DNA of 64,000 bases, from contig CAVYGS010000005.1 in the NCBI GenBank assembly GCA_963768185.1, forward strand, positions 372,001 through 436,000. The letters are read 5' to 3'. Source of the DNA: Palsa-461 sp963768185. GTDB lineage: Bacteria; Actinomycetota; Acidimicrobiia; Acidimicrobiales; RAAP-2. This document shows, piece after piece, positions 37,296-46,353 of this stretch. Positions within the stretch are counted from its first letter, which is position 1, and the number at the start of each line of letters is the position of its first letter. The notes beneath the pieces were generated by a model. The model saw only the letters and a program-made list of their open reading frames with translations. It did no database searches and was not told the origin of the DNA. The position numbers and the translations under genes were made by a program.

Positions 37296-38408
37296 CGGGG
37301 CAGGATACCGGCTGTCCCAGGGACCTCTTCGGGGTCGGTGCGCAGCCGCATCGACACCTCGCTGGCCAGCATGCGCCCGGACACGGTGAGCACGGCGCTG
37401 ACCCCCGCGGCATTCGACGAGGTCGTCGAGCTCGGGTGCCCAGTCCAGGGCCGACGCCGAGACCCCCGCCGGGGTGCGCAGCGCCAAGGCGAGCCGCTCG
37501 AAGTGGCGCTGCTGGTCGCCGAGAAGCTCCTCACCGGCGACCGGCGGACGACCGGCGCGTACCGCGGCGATGTAGCGCTCCGGGGTGCGGACGTTCCACC
37601 AGCGCCGCCCGTCGCGATGCGAGTGGGCAGCGGATCCGAACCCGAGGTAGTTGCCCCCGCTCCAGGCGATGTTGTTGTAGGCGCACGTGTGGCCGGGCAA
37701 CGCCCAGTTGGAGATCTCCTCCCACCGGTATCCGGCCGCCGACAGCACCTCGTCGGCCATCGCATACCGACGGGCCTGGACGTCGTCGTCAGGATGCCGG
37801 GTGGCGTCCCGGGCGAGCGGGGTGCCCGGCTCGACGGTCAACGCGTAGGCGCTGAGGTGCGGGGGTGGCGAGTCGAGGCCGAGGACTCCGGCGAGCGCGG
37901 CGGTCCAGTCCTCGTCGGTCTCGGCCGCCGCGCCGTAGATGAGATCGACGTTCCAACTGGCGAAGCCCCCCGCCGCGACCAGCGCGGCGGCGGTGACGGC
38001 CTCCTCCCAGCGGTGATGGCGGCCGAGCGAAGCGAGCACGTGCGCGGCCCGTGCCTGGACGCCGAGCGAGATGCGCGTCACCCCGGCGTCGCGGTACGCC
38101 GCGAGACGTTCGGCCGAGACGTCCTCGGGGTTGCACTCGACGGTGACCTCGGCTTCGGGCACTGTCGGGATGGCGCTGAGGACCGAGCAGAGCTCATAAG
38201 CAGGGAGGCGTGACGGTGTGCCGCCGCCGACGAATACGGCGCTCGCCCTGGTGAGTTCACCGGCGGACGTCGCTCGCTCGATGTCGGCCCGGAGCGCCGC
38301 CCCGTAGGCGTCCATGAGCTGGTCACGATCGACATAGGTGGCGAACGCGGAGTAGTCGCAGCGCGAGCGACAGAACGGCACGTGCACGTAGACGCCGAGC
38401 TGGCTCAC
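37292..38408 (-). CDS. hemW: HemW-like radical SAM protein, apparent frameshift, third Fe-S cysteine replaced by Ser
   Basis: This protein is related to coproporphyrinogen III oxidase/heme chaperone HemW. It starts at GTG 38408 (GTGA overlap with the GNAT gene) with the Fe-S motif FCRSRCDYSAF: the third cysteine of CxxxCxxC reads as Ser (TCC). Other HemW features are present (FVGGGTPS, ECNPEDV, ISLGVQA, YNNIAWSGGNYLG). A one-base break at ~37405-37418 puts the C-terminal winged region (VSAVLTVSGRMLASEV) in another frame, whose stop overlaps the glyS start exactly, supporting the repair. About 371 aa. Whether the Ser is real is open. Confidence 0.85.
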
Positions 38409-38926
38409 CTCGCCACCCAGTGCGCACGGGGCGGATCGACCCGCCAGTCGTTGCACTCCATCCACCGTCCGGGCGGGTACTCGAACCGACAGGGTCCCAC
38501 GAGCACGAAGCCGGCCCTGGCACACACGGCGTTGGACGGGGCGTTGTCGACACTCGGAAAGGCGTGGACGCGACGGTGCGCCGACTCTTTCGCCCATGGT
38601 CCCTCGATGACCCCCCGCACTGCGCCCGACGCGATGCCGCGGCCTTGATGCTCGGGCAGAACCGACCAGCCCATCTCGAAGACTTCCTCGTCGTGCCAGG
38701 TTCGCTCCCAATAGCCGACCCAACCGACATCGTCGGTGCCGACGCCGATCTTGAAGAGCCGACGGGGGTCGGACACGTAACGGGCGTGGCGTTGCGCGAT
38801 GGCCTCGGGCGTCTCGGGCCCACCCAGGTGTTCCATCATCGAAGGGTCACCCAGCAGCCGAACCAAGAGCGGGAGGTCCGCTTCCGCCCAGACAGCGAGA
38901 CGGATCGCCGGCTCTTCGGAAGCCAC
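38405..38926 (-). CDS. GNAT-family N-acetyltransferase
   Basis: This 173-residue acetyl-CoA-dependent acyltransferase of the RimJ/RimL-like subgroup has the pyrophosphate-binding motif A in WSVLPEHQGRGIASGAV, and the C-terminal SNAVCARAGFVLVG segment is typical. Cytoplasmic. It overlaps hemW by 4 bp and follows recO by 7 bp, so it is part of the same operon, although its substrate is not evident from that context. Confidence 0.9.
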   Translation of the reverse strand: MASEEPAIRLAVWAEADLPLLVRLLGDPSMMEHLGGPETPEAIAQRHARYVSDPRRLFKIGVGTDDVGWVGYWERTWHDEEVFEMGWSVLPEHQGRGIASGAVRGVIEGPWAKESAHRRVHAFPSVDNAPSNAVCARAGFVLVGPCRFEYPPGRWMECNDWRVDPPRAHWVAR

Positions 38927-38933
38927 CGGTGCC

Positions 38934-39668
38934 TCAGAATCCTTGGGCGATGTGCACCGTCCGCAGCCGGCGGTCGAGGTGGGACTCCATCGCCTCGGTC
39001 GCGATCAGCACGACTTCGAGCGCGCCGGCCGGCGAGGGCTCCTTCAAGGCCTGACCGAGCTCGCCACCCAGGATCCGGCGCATGAGGATCAGCGCATCCT
39101 CACTCATCGGGCGGCCGCGGCGGCAGCTGCGACACAGCGCACCGCCTTCGACCAGATCGAACGCGACCAGCTCGACCTCGGTGTCGGGGCGCCCACAGGA
39201 CGCGCAGCCCTCCAGGACCGGCGAAGCACCCTCGAGCACCAGGGCCTTCAAGAAAAAGGCCGCCGGGACCAAGGCGGGCTCGAGCCCCGGGTCGGCCAGC
39301 GCCCGCAGCGCGCCGACGAGCATCGAGTAGAGCCGCGGGTCGGGGTGGGCCTCCTGGGCGAGCTGGTCGACGGACTCGAGCATCGAGAGGCCCTGGGTCA
39401 TGCGGGAAAGGTCCTCGCGCACCGCACGGAAGTGGTCGATGACCTCGGCCTGGTTGACGATCTCGAGCTCGCCCCGGCCGCGCCACATGAGCAGCGCCAC
39501 GTTGGAGAGCGGCTCGAGCCGGGCGCCGAACTTGCTCGAGGTGCGGCGCACCCCCTTGGCGACTGCCCGCACCTTCCCGTGATGCTCGGTCAGCAGCACC
39601 ACAATGCGGTCGGCCTCACCCATCTTGTAGGTGCGCAGCACGACGCCGTTGTCCCGGTAGAGGCTCAC
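38934..39668 (-). CDS. recO: DNA repair protein RecO
   Basis: RecO helps load RecA at gaps through the RecFOR pathway. The 244-residue protein has an N-terminal OB fold (YRDNGVVLRTYKMGEADRIV), a helical middle and a zinc-binding motif CASCGRP ... CRSCRRG. GTG 39668 overlaps the upstream small-membrane-protein stop (GTGA). Confidence 0.94.
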   Translation of the reverse strand: MSLYRDNGVVLRTYKMGEADRIVVLLTEHHGKVRAVAKGVRRTSSKFGARLEPLSNVALLMWRGRGELEIVNQAEVIDHFRAVREDLSRMTQGLSMLESVDQLAQEAHPDPRLYSMLVGALRALADPGLEPALVPAAFFLKALVLEGASPVLEGCASCGRPDTEVELVAFDLVEGGALCRSCRRGRPMSEDALILMRRILGGELGQALKEPSPAGALEVVLIATEAMESHLDRRLRTVHIAQGF

Positions 39669-39886
39669 GCTGTGGACTCCGGGCCGTCGGCGTCATCCGA
39701 GCCGGCCCGACTGCGCGCCGAAGGGGTGGACCTCCCGCCGATCAGGCTGCCCCCGGCGACGAGGACCAGGATCACGATGGCGGTCACGAGCAGGGGGTCG
39801 GCCGGGCTGAACCCGTCGATCGCCATCCAACACAGCGTGGCGAAGAGCGCGAGGCCGATCACCCACGCGAGGCGCGTGAAGATCAC
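39665..39886 (-). CDS. Small two-helix membrane protein, 73 aa
   Basis: GTG 39886 overlaps the uppS stop (GTGA) and gives a protein starting with a hydrophobic helix (WVIGLALFATLCWMAI). A second helix (LLVTAIVILVLVAGGSLIGG) and an acidic/Ser-rich tail follow. Unknown function. Its conserved-looking position between uppS and recO with overlaps on both sides argues for a real gene. A longer in-frame start at 40009 would lie inside uppS. Confidence 0.7.
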   Translation of the reverse strand: MIFTRLAWVIGLALFATLCWMAIDGFSPADPLLVTAIVILVLVAGGSLIGGRSTPSARSRAGSDDADGPESTA

Positions 39887-40689
39887 GTCACACCCCCGTA
39901 GCGGCGGCTCCGCCGCTGGTACTCGATGATTGCCTCGTACAGGTTGGCGCTGCGGAAGTCGGGCCACAGCAGGTCCGAGAAGATGAGCTCGCTGTAGGCG
40001 AGCTCCCACAACAAGAAGTTGGAGATCCGGTATTCACCCGAGGTCCGGATCACGAGGTCAGGGTCGGGCATGTCGGGGAAGTACATGCGAGAGGCGATCG
40101 CCTTCTCGTTGACCCGACCCTCCGACACCCCGTCGGCCACCAGCGCCCGGACAGCATCGACGATCTCGGCCCGCCCGCCGTAGTTGAAGGCCAACGTGAG
40201 GGTCATCGTCCGGTTGCGCTCGGTGAGCGCGGTCGCCTCGTCCATGGCGCGCTGGACCCGCCTCGGCACGCGGCGGTCCGGGCGACCGGCGAAGCGGATC
40301 CGCACCCCGCGCCGGTGCAGCTCGTCGCGCCGTCGTGAGAGCAGCGTCTCGTTGAAGTTCATGAGGAACCGGACCTCGTCGGGCGGTCGGCGCCAGTTCT
40401 CGGTCGAGAAGGCGTAGACGGTCAGCCACCGCAGGCCGATCTCGAGGGCACCGTCGACGACGTTGAACAGCGCCTCCTCGCCGGCGATGTGGCCGTCGGT
40501 CCGGGCCAGCCCGCGCCGGGCCGCCCAGCGCCCGTTGCCATCCATCACGCAGGCAACGTGAGCCGGAAGCTTGCGCCGGTCCAGCTCAGCGGGCACCGGG
40601 TCCGCCGCAGCGACGAGCGAGAACGAGACCGCTCCGTTCGAGCTGCTCCAGCCCTCGCCGGCCTCTGCCCCAACTGCCCGGCGGATCAT
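39883..40689 (-). CDS. uppS: Isoprenyl (undecaprenyl) diphosphate synthase
   Basis: This cis-prenyltransferase makes the polyprenyl carrier for cell-wall synthesis. Motifs: MDGNGRWA with catalytic Asp (~50), FSTENWRRP, NYGGRAEI and PDLVIRTSGEYRISNFLLWE. Usual length is about 250 aa; this frame is 268 aa, so the true start may be slightly inside. First gene of the operon leading to glyS; divergent from the helicase gene. Confidence 0.95.
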   Translation of the reverse strand: MIRRAVGAEAGEGWSSSNGAVSFSLVAAADPVPAELDRRKLPAHVACVMDGNGRWAARRGLARTDGHIAGEEALFNVVDGALEIGLRWLTVYAFSTENWRRPPDEVRFLMNFNETLLSRRRDELHRRGVRIRFAGRPDRRVPRRVQRAMDEATALTERNRTMTLTLAFNYGGRAEIVDAVRALVADGVSEGRVNEKAIASRMYFPDMPDPDLVIRTSGEYRISNFLLWELAYSELIFSDLLWPDFRSANLYEAIIEYQRRSRRYGGVT

Positions 40690-40763
40690 GATGCGAAACT
40701 ACCGCCGCAGTCCTCCCGCCATGGGCAGCGGGTCGGTCACGGGCACCCTGTACGGTCCACTCG
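40690..40763. promoter_or_regulatory. Divergent promoter region, uppS / dinG-like
   Basis: This 74-bp gap between divergent genes must carry both promoters unless the uppS start is internal. No clear operator seen. Confidence 0.35.
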
Positions 40764-42752
40764 GTGGAGGAACCCGATCGAGCGCGCCCGGGCGCCCCGG
40801 CACCGGGGGCCGCGGACGACAACCCCGAGCGCGCCGCCACCCGCCTGTTGGCGCGGATCGTCGGCGAGATGAAGAGCGGCGAGGAGCGGCCGGGCCAGGA
40901 CGAGATGGCCGCCCGCGTCGCACGGGCCATTCGCACCGGCACCCACCTGGTGGTCCAGGCCGGCACAGGCACCGGGAAGTCGCTCGCCTACCTCGCCCCG
41001 GCGGTCGGCTCCGGTCGCCGCGTCGTCGTGGCGACGGCGACCAAGGCGCTCCAGGACCAGCTCGCCACCAAGGACCTGCCGCTCGTCGAGCGCGCCGTGG
41101 ACGGGCCGTTCGCCTGGGCCGTCTTGAAGGGCCGGTCCAACTACCTCTGCCGCCAACGCCTGAGCGAGCTGGAGGACGGGCACGAGCAACAGCACTTCAC
41201 CGAGCTGAGCGAGGTGGAAGGCGAGGCGGCGCTCGAGGTCGACTCGGGCCGACTGGGCGACCAACTCCGGCGCATCCTGCGCTGGTCGGCGCGCACGACG
41301 TCGGGCGACCGCGCCGATCTGCCCTTCGAGCCCTCGCCGCGCGCGTGGTCGTCGGTCAGCGTCGGCCCCCGGGAGTGCCCCGGGGCGTTTCGGTGCCCGT
41401 CGGGCAACCGGTGCTTCGCCGAGGCAGCCCGCGACGCCGCGGAGGCGGCCGACATCGTCGTCGTCAACACCCATCTCTACGGGTCGCACCTGGCGGCCGG
41501 AGGCAACCTGCTCCCTCCCCACGACGTGGTCGTCTTCGACGAGGCCCACGAGCTGGAGGAGGTCATGACGGCGAGCCTCGGGGTCGAGCTCACGCCGGGA
41601 CGCTTCCGGGCGCTGGGCGCGGCGTCTCGATCGCTCATCGAGCCGTCCGACGCGCCGGTGGCCGAGGCGGTGGGCGAGCTGGCCGAGCGGATGCAGTCCG
41701 TGCTGGCGGCGCATGCCGGCACACGACTGTCCCTCGGGTCCGAGGCGGCGCGACCCGACCGCGACGTCGCCGACTTCCTCGTCATGGCGCGTGGCCGCGT
41801 CGACGAGCTGACCGGCCGGCTGCGCGCTGCCGAGGGTGGCCAGAACAACGAGGGAGCCGTCCCGAGAGCGCTGAGTGCCGCCGGACACATCGCGAGCGAC
41901 GTGGCCCGTCTCGCGGACCCGTCCGACGGCCAGGTCGTCTGGGTCGACGGTGATCGGCGGTCGCCGATCCTGCGGCTCTCCCCGGTCGACGTGGCGCCCG
42001 AGCTCGCCGAGTCCCTCTGGGGCGAGGTGACCGCCGTGCTCACCAGCGCCACCATCCCGCTTGGGATCGAGCACCAGCTCGGCCTCGATGGCTTCGGGGC
42101 GCAGCGGATCGATGTCGGCAGCCCGTTCGACTTCGCCACCCACGCGCTCCTCTACGTGGCACGACACTTGCCCGACCGGAGGCGTCCGGAGTCCGAGCCC
42201 GCCCTCCTCGGCGAGCTGGACACGCTGATCCGAGCCGCCGGGGGCCGCACGCTCGCGCTGTTCACGAGTCGACGGGCGACCGAGGCCGCCGCCGCGGCGC
42301 TGTCGAAGTCGCTCCCCTACCGGGTCCTGGTCCAAGGCGAGCTCCCTAAACCCCGCCTGGTCGAGCTGTTCGCGGCCGAGGAGTCTTCCTGTCTGTTCGC
42401 GACCCTCGGCTTCTGGCAGGGCATCGACATCCCGGGGCGGTCGCTCTCGCTCGTGACCGTGGACCGCCTCCCGTTCCCCCGCCCCGGCGATCCGCTCTTC
42501 GACGCCCGCCGGGAGCGGGCCGGCGACGCCGCCTTCGCCGAGGTGGACGTGGCACGCGCGGCGACGCTCCTCGCCCAGGGGGTCGGCCGGCTCATCCGCA
42601 CCGCCGAGGACCGCGGCGTGGTCGCGGTCCTCGACTCCCGGCTGGCGACCGCCAGCTACCGATCGGCGCTGCTGGCCGGGCTCCCGCCGATGCGCCGCAC
42701 CACCGACCTCGCCGAGGTCAAGCGCTTTCTGGCCGCCGCCCTCTCCACCTGA
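40764..42752 (+). CDS. DinG/XPD-family ATP-dependent DNA helicase
   Basis: This 662-residue superfamily 2 helicase has Walker A GTGTGKS (~67-73), DEAH box (VVFDEAHELEE, ~258), motif III-V in the C-terminal half (TLALFTSRRATEAA) and FWQGIDIPG (~550). Cysteines between motif I and II (YLCRQRL, ECPGAFRCPSGNRCF) have the number and spacing expected for a 4Fe-4S cluster. It should unwind damaged or structured DNA 5' to 3'. It stands alone, ending 28 bp from a convergent gene. Confidence 0.92.
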   Translation: MEEPDRARPGAPAPGAADDNPERAATRLLARIVGEMKSGEERPGQDEMAARVARAIRTGTHLVVQAGTGTGKSLAYLAPAVGSGRRVVVATATKALQDQLATKDLPLVERAVDGPFAWAVLKGRSNYLCRQRLSELEDGHEQQHFTELSEVEGEAALEVDSGRLGDQLRRILRWSARTTSGDRADLPFEPSPRAWSSVSVGPRECPGAFRCPSGNRCFAEAARDAAEAADIVVVNTHLYGSHLAAGGNLLPPHDVVVFDEAHELEEVMTASLGVELTPGRFRALGAASRSLIEPSDAPVAEAVGELAERMQSVLAAHAGTRLSLGSEAARPDRDVADFLVMARGRVDELTGRLRAAEGGQNNEGAVPRALSAAGHIASDVARLADPSDGQVVWVDGDRRSPILRLSPVDVAPELAESLWGEVTAVLTSATIPLGIEHQLGLDGFGAQRIDVGSPFDFATHALLYVARHLPDRRRPESEPALLGELDTLIRAAGGRTLALFTSRRATEAAAAALSKSLPYRVLVQGELPKPRLVELFAAEESSCLFATLGFWQGIDIPGRSLSLVTVDRLPFPRPGDPLFDARRERAGDAAFAEVDVARAATLLAQGVGRLIRTAEDRGVVAVLDSRLATASYRSALLAGLPPMRRTTDLAEVKRFLAAALST

Positions 42753-42780
42753 ACCAGCCAACCGGAGCGACAGCGCAGGC

Positions 42781-43992
42781 TCAGTGGGCCAGTGCGCCGG
42801 TCTCCCGGAGCCCCGCGATCTCCTCGTCGGAGTACCCGAACTCGGTCAGGATCTCCTCGTTGTGCTGCCCCAAGGTGGGCGGCGCCCGCCGCACGCTGGT
42901 CGGCGTCTTGGCCATCTGGATGACCGGACCCACCATCGCGACGTGGCCCGCCACCGGGTGCTCGAACTCGACCACCAGGTCGTTGGCCAGCACCTGGGGG
43001 TCGTCCAAGAGCTCGCCGACCGAGCGAACCGGTGCTGCGGGCACCCCGGCGGCGTCCAACCGCTCGAGCCACTCCTCGGTCGTCTTCTCGGCGAACCGCT
43101 CGGTCGCCGCCGCGGTGTAGGCGAAGGCCGCCTCGCGCCCCTCGGGGGAGTCCCGGTCGATCTTGGCTTCGTGACGGACGTCGCGCACCTCGATCGCCTG
43201 GGCCATCTTGCGGCGCAGCGTCGGGGTGAGACACGCCACCGCGACCATCGAGTCCTTGGTGCGATAGACGCGGTAGTAGGCGTTCATGGCGCGGGCCTCG
43301 GCGCTCGATGCGGCCACGCTGGCCTCGCTCGACGCGCTCGTCACCGACGTCTTCATGAACGAAGCGGTCTGCAGCGCGAGTGAAGTGCCGAGCAACGTCG
43401 TCTCGACCTTCTGGCCCTCCCCGGTCCGCTCGCGCACGAAAAGCGCGGCGCAGATGGCCAGCGCGAGCACCAGGCCGGTGCCGTAGTCGCCGATGGCCGG
43501 CGTGAGCGGCAACGGGACCCCGTCGTTGTCGACGCGCCCGCCGGTCAGCATGAGGCCGGTCACGGCCTGCGCGATCAGGTCGTAGCCGGGCCGGTGGCTG
43601 TGGTCGCCCCGGGTGCCCATGGCGGTGTTCTGGACATAGATGAGCCTCGGGTTGAGCGCGGCCAGTGACTCGTAGTCGATGCCGAGACGCTTGGGGACAT
43701 CGGGCCGGTAGTTCACGATGACCACGTCGCTCGAAGCGGCGATGCGGCGCGCGACCTCCTGGGCCTCGGGCTGCTTCAGGTCGAGGGTCAGCCCGCGCTT
43801 GTTGCGGTTCAAGGAGAGGAACGTCCGGCTCTCGTTGGGCGCGAACTCGAGGCTGTGACGCCACGGGTCGCCATCGGGCGGCTCGACCTTGATCACGTCG
43901 GCGCCCAAGTCTCCGAGATGCATCCCGGCGAAGGGCGCCGCGATCATCTCGGAGAACTCGAGCACCTTGACGCCGGCGAGCGCCCCCGGCAT
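42781..43992 (-). CDS. Class III (CaiB/BaiF) acyl-CoA transferase
   Basis: This enzyme transfers CoA between carboxylic acids. The 403-residue chain starts at ATG 43992, sharing a base with the upstream stop (TGATG). N-terminal GVKVLEFSEMIAAPFAG and GADVIKVEPPDGD are family hallmarks; the catalytic aspartate is in AIGDYGTG (~185). Together with the hotdog protein and acyl-CoA dehydrogenase upstream it forms a three-gene overlapping operon for CoA-thioester catabolism. Substrate unknown. Confidence 0.92.
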   Translation of the reverse strand: MPGALAGVKVLEFSEMIAAPFAGMHLGDLGADVIKVEPPDGDPWRHSLEFAPNESRTFLSLNRNKRGLTLDLKQPEAQEVARRIAASSDVVIVNYRPDVPKRLGIDYESLAALNPRLIYVQNTAMGTRGDHSHRPGYDLIAQAVTGLMLTGGRVDNDGVPLPLTPAIGDYGTGLVLALAICAALFVRERTGEGQKVETTLLGTSLALQTASFMKTSVTSASSEASVAASSAEARAMNAYYRVYRTKDSMVAVACLTPTLRRKMAQAIEVRDVRHEAKIDRDSPEGREAAFAYTAAATERFAEKTTEEWLERLDAAGVPAAPVRSVGELLDDPQVLANDLVVEFEHPVAGHVAMVGPVIQMAKTPTSVRRAPPTLGQHNEEILTEFGYSDEEIAGLRETGALAH

Positions 43993-44909
43993 CACTCCGC
44001 CTCTTGGTAGAGGGGCGAGGACGCCTTCATCCAGCGCAGCTGCATCCGCATCGACACCGCGACACGGCCGTCCTGCGCGGTCGCCCGGCTGTCGTACCAG
44101 GCGTACTCGGTCTTCGGGCTGGCACCGACGGCGACGATCTCGCCGCTCACCTGGTAGGTGGTGTCGGTCAACAGCGGGCCGTATCTGAAGTGCAGCTCGA
44201 TCGCTCCGAAGAGCCCGACCGCGTCCTTGACGTGGGGCCCGAAGTCGTCGCCGTTGCGGATCATGTGGACGACCGCGGCCGGGTTGACGATGGGCGGCCC
44301 CCACGGCGAGGGCCCCACGTACCAGTCGAGGGGCTCGGTGATCGCACCCTCTTCGATGCTGGTGCGCTGCTCGGCGGGATCCACGCGGAAGGTCCGCGAC
44401 GAGATCGGCTGGCCCGCCTCGATGCCGGCCAGGAGGCGCAGCTCCTCGGGCGGGCTCGGCCGCAGGTCGATCACGTCGAGGCAGGTCGGCTCGGTGCCGA
44501 ATCCGGCGGTCCCCTCGGCGACGAGCATCCCGTCCTCGCGCTCCATGCGGGCCTCGATCTGGGTCGCCGGCCCCTCGGGCAGGCGCACCATGGCGATCAC
44601 CGGCTCGGCGTCGACCGTGGCGTTCTTGAACACGAGCGAGATCGAGCCGCTCGAGAACCATCCCTGGCCGAACGCCGCCATGGTGATCGGGGGGAATTGG
44701 TCGAGATGGATGGAGCCAGCGATGGTGCCGCCGCGGAACCCGAGCTTCTGCGCGGTCGCGTCGTCGTGGATGTTATGGCGCGGGTCGCGCACCGGTGCCA
44801 TCCCGGCCCGGGCCCGCCAGGCCGCGCTGGCCCGGTTGCGCGGCGTGCGCACCGGTCCGACCAGGTAGCCGTCGACCTCTCGGATCTCGGTGGACGTGGT
44901 GTCGGTCAT
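43992..44909 (-). CDS. MaoC/hotdog-like protein, 305 aa
   Basis: The ATG at 44909 overlaps the dehydrogenase stop (ATGA). The protein appears to comprise two hotdog-like halves. The first has a MaoC-like feature (FRGGTIAGSIHLDQFPP); the second ends in ATAQDGRVAVSMRMQLRW. It may hydrate or bind an acyl-CoA formed by the neighbouring dehydrogenase. The fold call is moderate: no catalytic D/H pair is clear enough to claim hydratase activity. Confidence 0.65.
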   Translation of the reverse strand: MTDTTSTEIREVDGYLVGPVRTPRNRASAAWRARAGMAPVRDPRHNIHDDATAQKLGFRGGTIAGSIHLDQFPPITMAAFGQGWFSSGSISLVFKNATVDAEPVIAMVRLPEGPATQIEARMEREDGMLVAEGTAGFGTEPTCLDVIDLRPSPPEELRLLAGIEAGQPISSRTFRVDPAEQRTSIEEGAITEPLDWYVGPSPWGPPIVNPAAVVHMIRNGDDFGPHVKDAVGLFGAIELHFRYGPLLTDTTYQVSGEIVAVGASPKTEYAWYDSRATAQDGRVAVSMRMQLRWMKASSPLYQEAE

Positions 44910-46213
44910 GACTCCCCCCTGTCTGCCTCGGTGCGGATGGTCCCCACCTTCAGGTCCTTGAACGGCACGTCCCGGTCCACCTGGGGCTCCCGGGGCAGCC
45001 CGAGCACGCGCTCGCCGATGATGTTGTGCTGGATCTCGTCGGTGCCGCCGGCGATCGAGGTGGACTGCGCCCCGAGGGTCGCATGCGCCACGGCGCCGCC
45101 CATCGGGGCCTCGGGGCCGACCAGCATGCCGGAGGCCCCGAGGATGGCCGGGCCGAGGTCGCGATTGATTCGGGTCGCCACCGAGCGGGCGAGCTTGGTG
45201 ATGGAGCTCGCCGGGCCCGCCCCCTTGCCGGCCGCCGCCGCGGCGCGGGCGCGCTGCTGGGTCATGGCGTTCACCCGCGACTGGACGTAGTACCGGGTCA
45301 CCTGCTGGCGCAGCGGATCGGTGCGGTTCGCCCCGGGCTGGTGCACGAGCGAGACCGGCGAGAGCGGGCCGGCGACGCCCGGGTTGCGGGCATCCACCGC
45401 GCTCGTCCGCGCGCCGGCACCCTGCATCACGTCGCCCAGCTTGCGGGTCCGCAGCTCCCGGCGCCCGGTGCCGATCTCGGTGTCCCGGAAGCCGGCGCCG
45501 CTCACCCCGGCGCGACCGGTGCGCTCGAACGCGAGCGTCGTGACCGCGGCCGCCCAGCCGTCGCCGGCGCGCCCGATGAGCTCGGCGTCGGACACCCTTG
45601 CGTCGGTGAAGAAGACCTCGTTGAAGTGGGAGTCGCCGGTCATCTGCTTGAGCGGGCGCACGTCGATGCCGGGCTGGTCCACCTCGATGATGAAGTACCC
45701 GAGGCCGGCGTGCTTGGGCGCCTCCATGTCGACGCGGGCGAGCAGCATCCCGCGGTCCGCCGTCTTGGCCCCCGAGGTCCACACCTTCTGGCCGTTGACC
45801 ACCCACTCGTCGCCGTCGCGCACGGCGCGGGTCTGGGCGCTCGCCAGATCCGAGCCGGCGCCCGGCTCGCTGAAGAACTGGCACCACGACTCGGCCCCCG
45901 AGGCCAGGTTCCAGAGGTGGCGCTCCTGCTGGTCCCGGCTCCCGTGGCGCATGAGCACCGGCCCGCCCATCATCTGGCCGAGACCGAACGGCGCGCCGAG
46001 GACCCGGCGCTCGCTGAACACCGCGTCGACCGTCGGCAGCTGGTCGTTGTCGAGCCCCTTGCCGAACCACTCGGTCGGCCAGGTCGGGAACCCCCAGCCC
46101 GAGCTGGCGAGCCGCGCCCACCACTCGCCGACTGTGAGCTCGAGGTCCCACTGCTCGTCGATGAAGGCGTTGACCTCCTGGCGGATCTGGTCGGTGCCGC
46201 TGCTCGTTGCCAT
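44906..46213 (-). CDS. Acyl-CoA dehydrogenase family protein
   Basis: This FAD-dependent dehydrogenase of 435 aa has FSEPGAGSDLASAQT and VVNGQKVWTSGA (middle domain), ITKLARSV and TSIAGGTDEIQHNIIGERVLGLP (C-terminal FAD/dimer motif). ATG 46213 follows a GGAG ribosome site. First gene of the three-gene CoA operon. Its nearest relative in the window is at 56250. Such paired acyl-CoA dehydrogenases in actinobacteria often act as heteromers on steroid or branched substrates, but these two are far apart and on opposite strands. Confidence 0.92.
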   Translation of the reverse strand: MATSSGTDQIRQEVNAFIDEQWDLELTVGEWWARLASSGWGFPTWPTEWFGKGLDNDQLPTVDAVFSERRVLGAPFGLGQMMGGPVLMRHGSRDQQERHLWNLASGAESWCQFFSEPGAGSDLASAQTRAVRDGDEWVVNGQKVWTSGAKTADRGMLLARVDMEAPKHAGLGYFIIEVDQPGIDVRPLKQMTGDSHFNEVFFTDARVSDAELIGRAGDGWAAAVTTLAFERTGRAGVSGAGFRDTEIGTGRRELRTRKLGDVMQGAGARTSAVDARNPGVAGPLSPVSLVHQPGANRTDPLRQQVTRYYVQSRVNAMTQQRARAAAAAGKGAGPASSITKLARSVATRINRDLGPAILGASGMLVGPEAPMGGAVAHATLGAQSTSIAGGTDEIQHNIIGERVLGLPREPQVDRDVPFKDLKVGTIRTEADRGES

Positions 46214-46353
46214 GGGCGGCTCCTTTCGGTCCCGATTCTCACCGGCCCGCCCCCGAGACGCGCTGGGCGGACCGGACCTTTTGCCATTGTCGACCCAACC
46301 GGTGCCGGCGCGCCACGGGAACGTTCCCATGGGCAGCCGGCGGGCCGCCCGGG

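Noticed and set aside
40764..42752. DinG-like helicase, TetR and PAC2 genes considered as part of a defence system
   Set aside because: They are scattered singly among housekeeping genes without nuclease, methylase or other defence partners.
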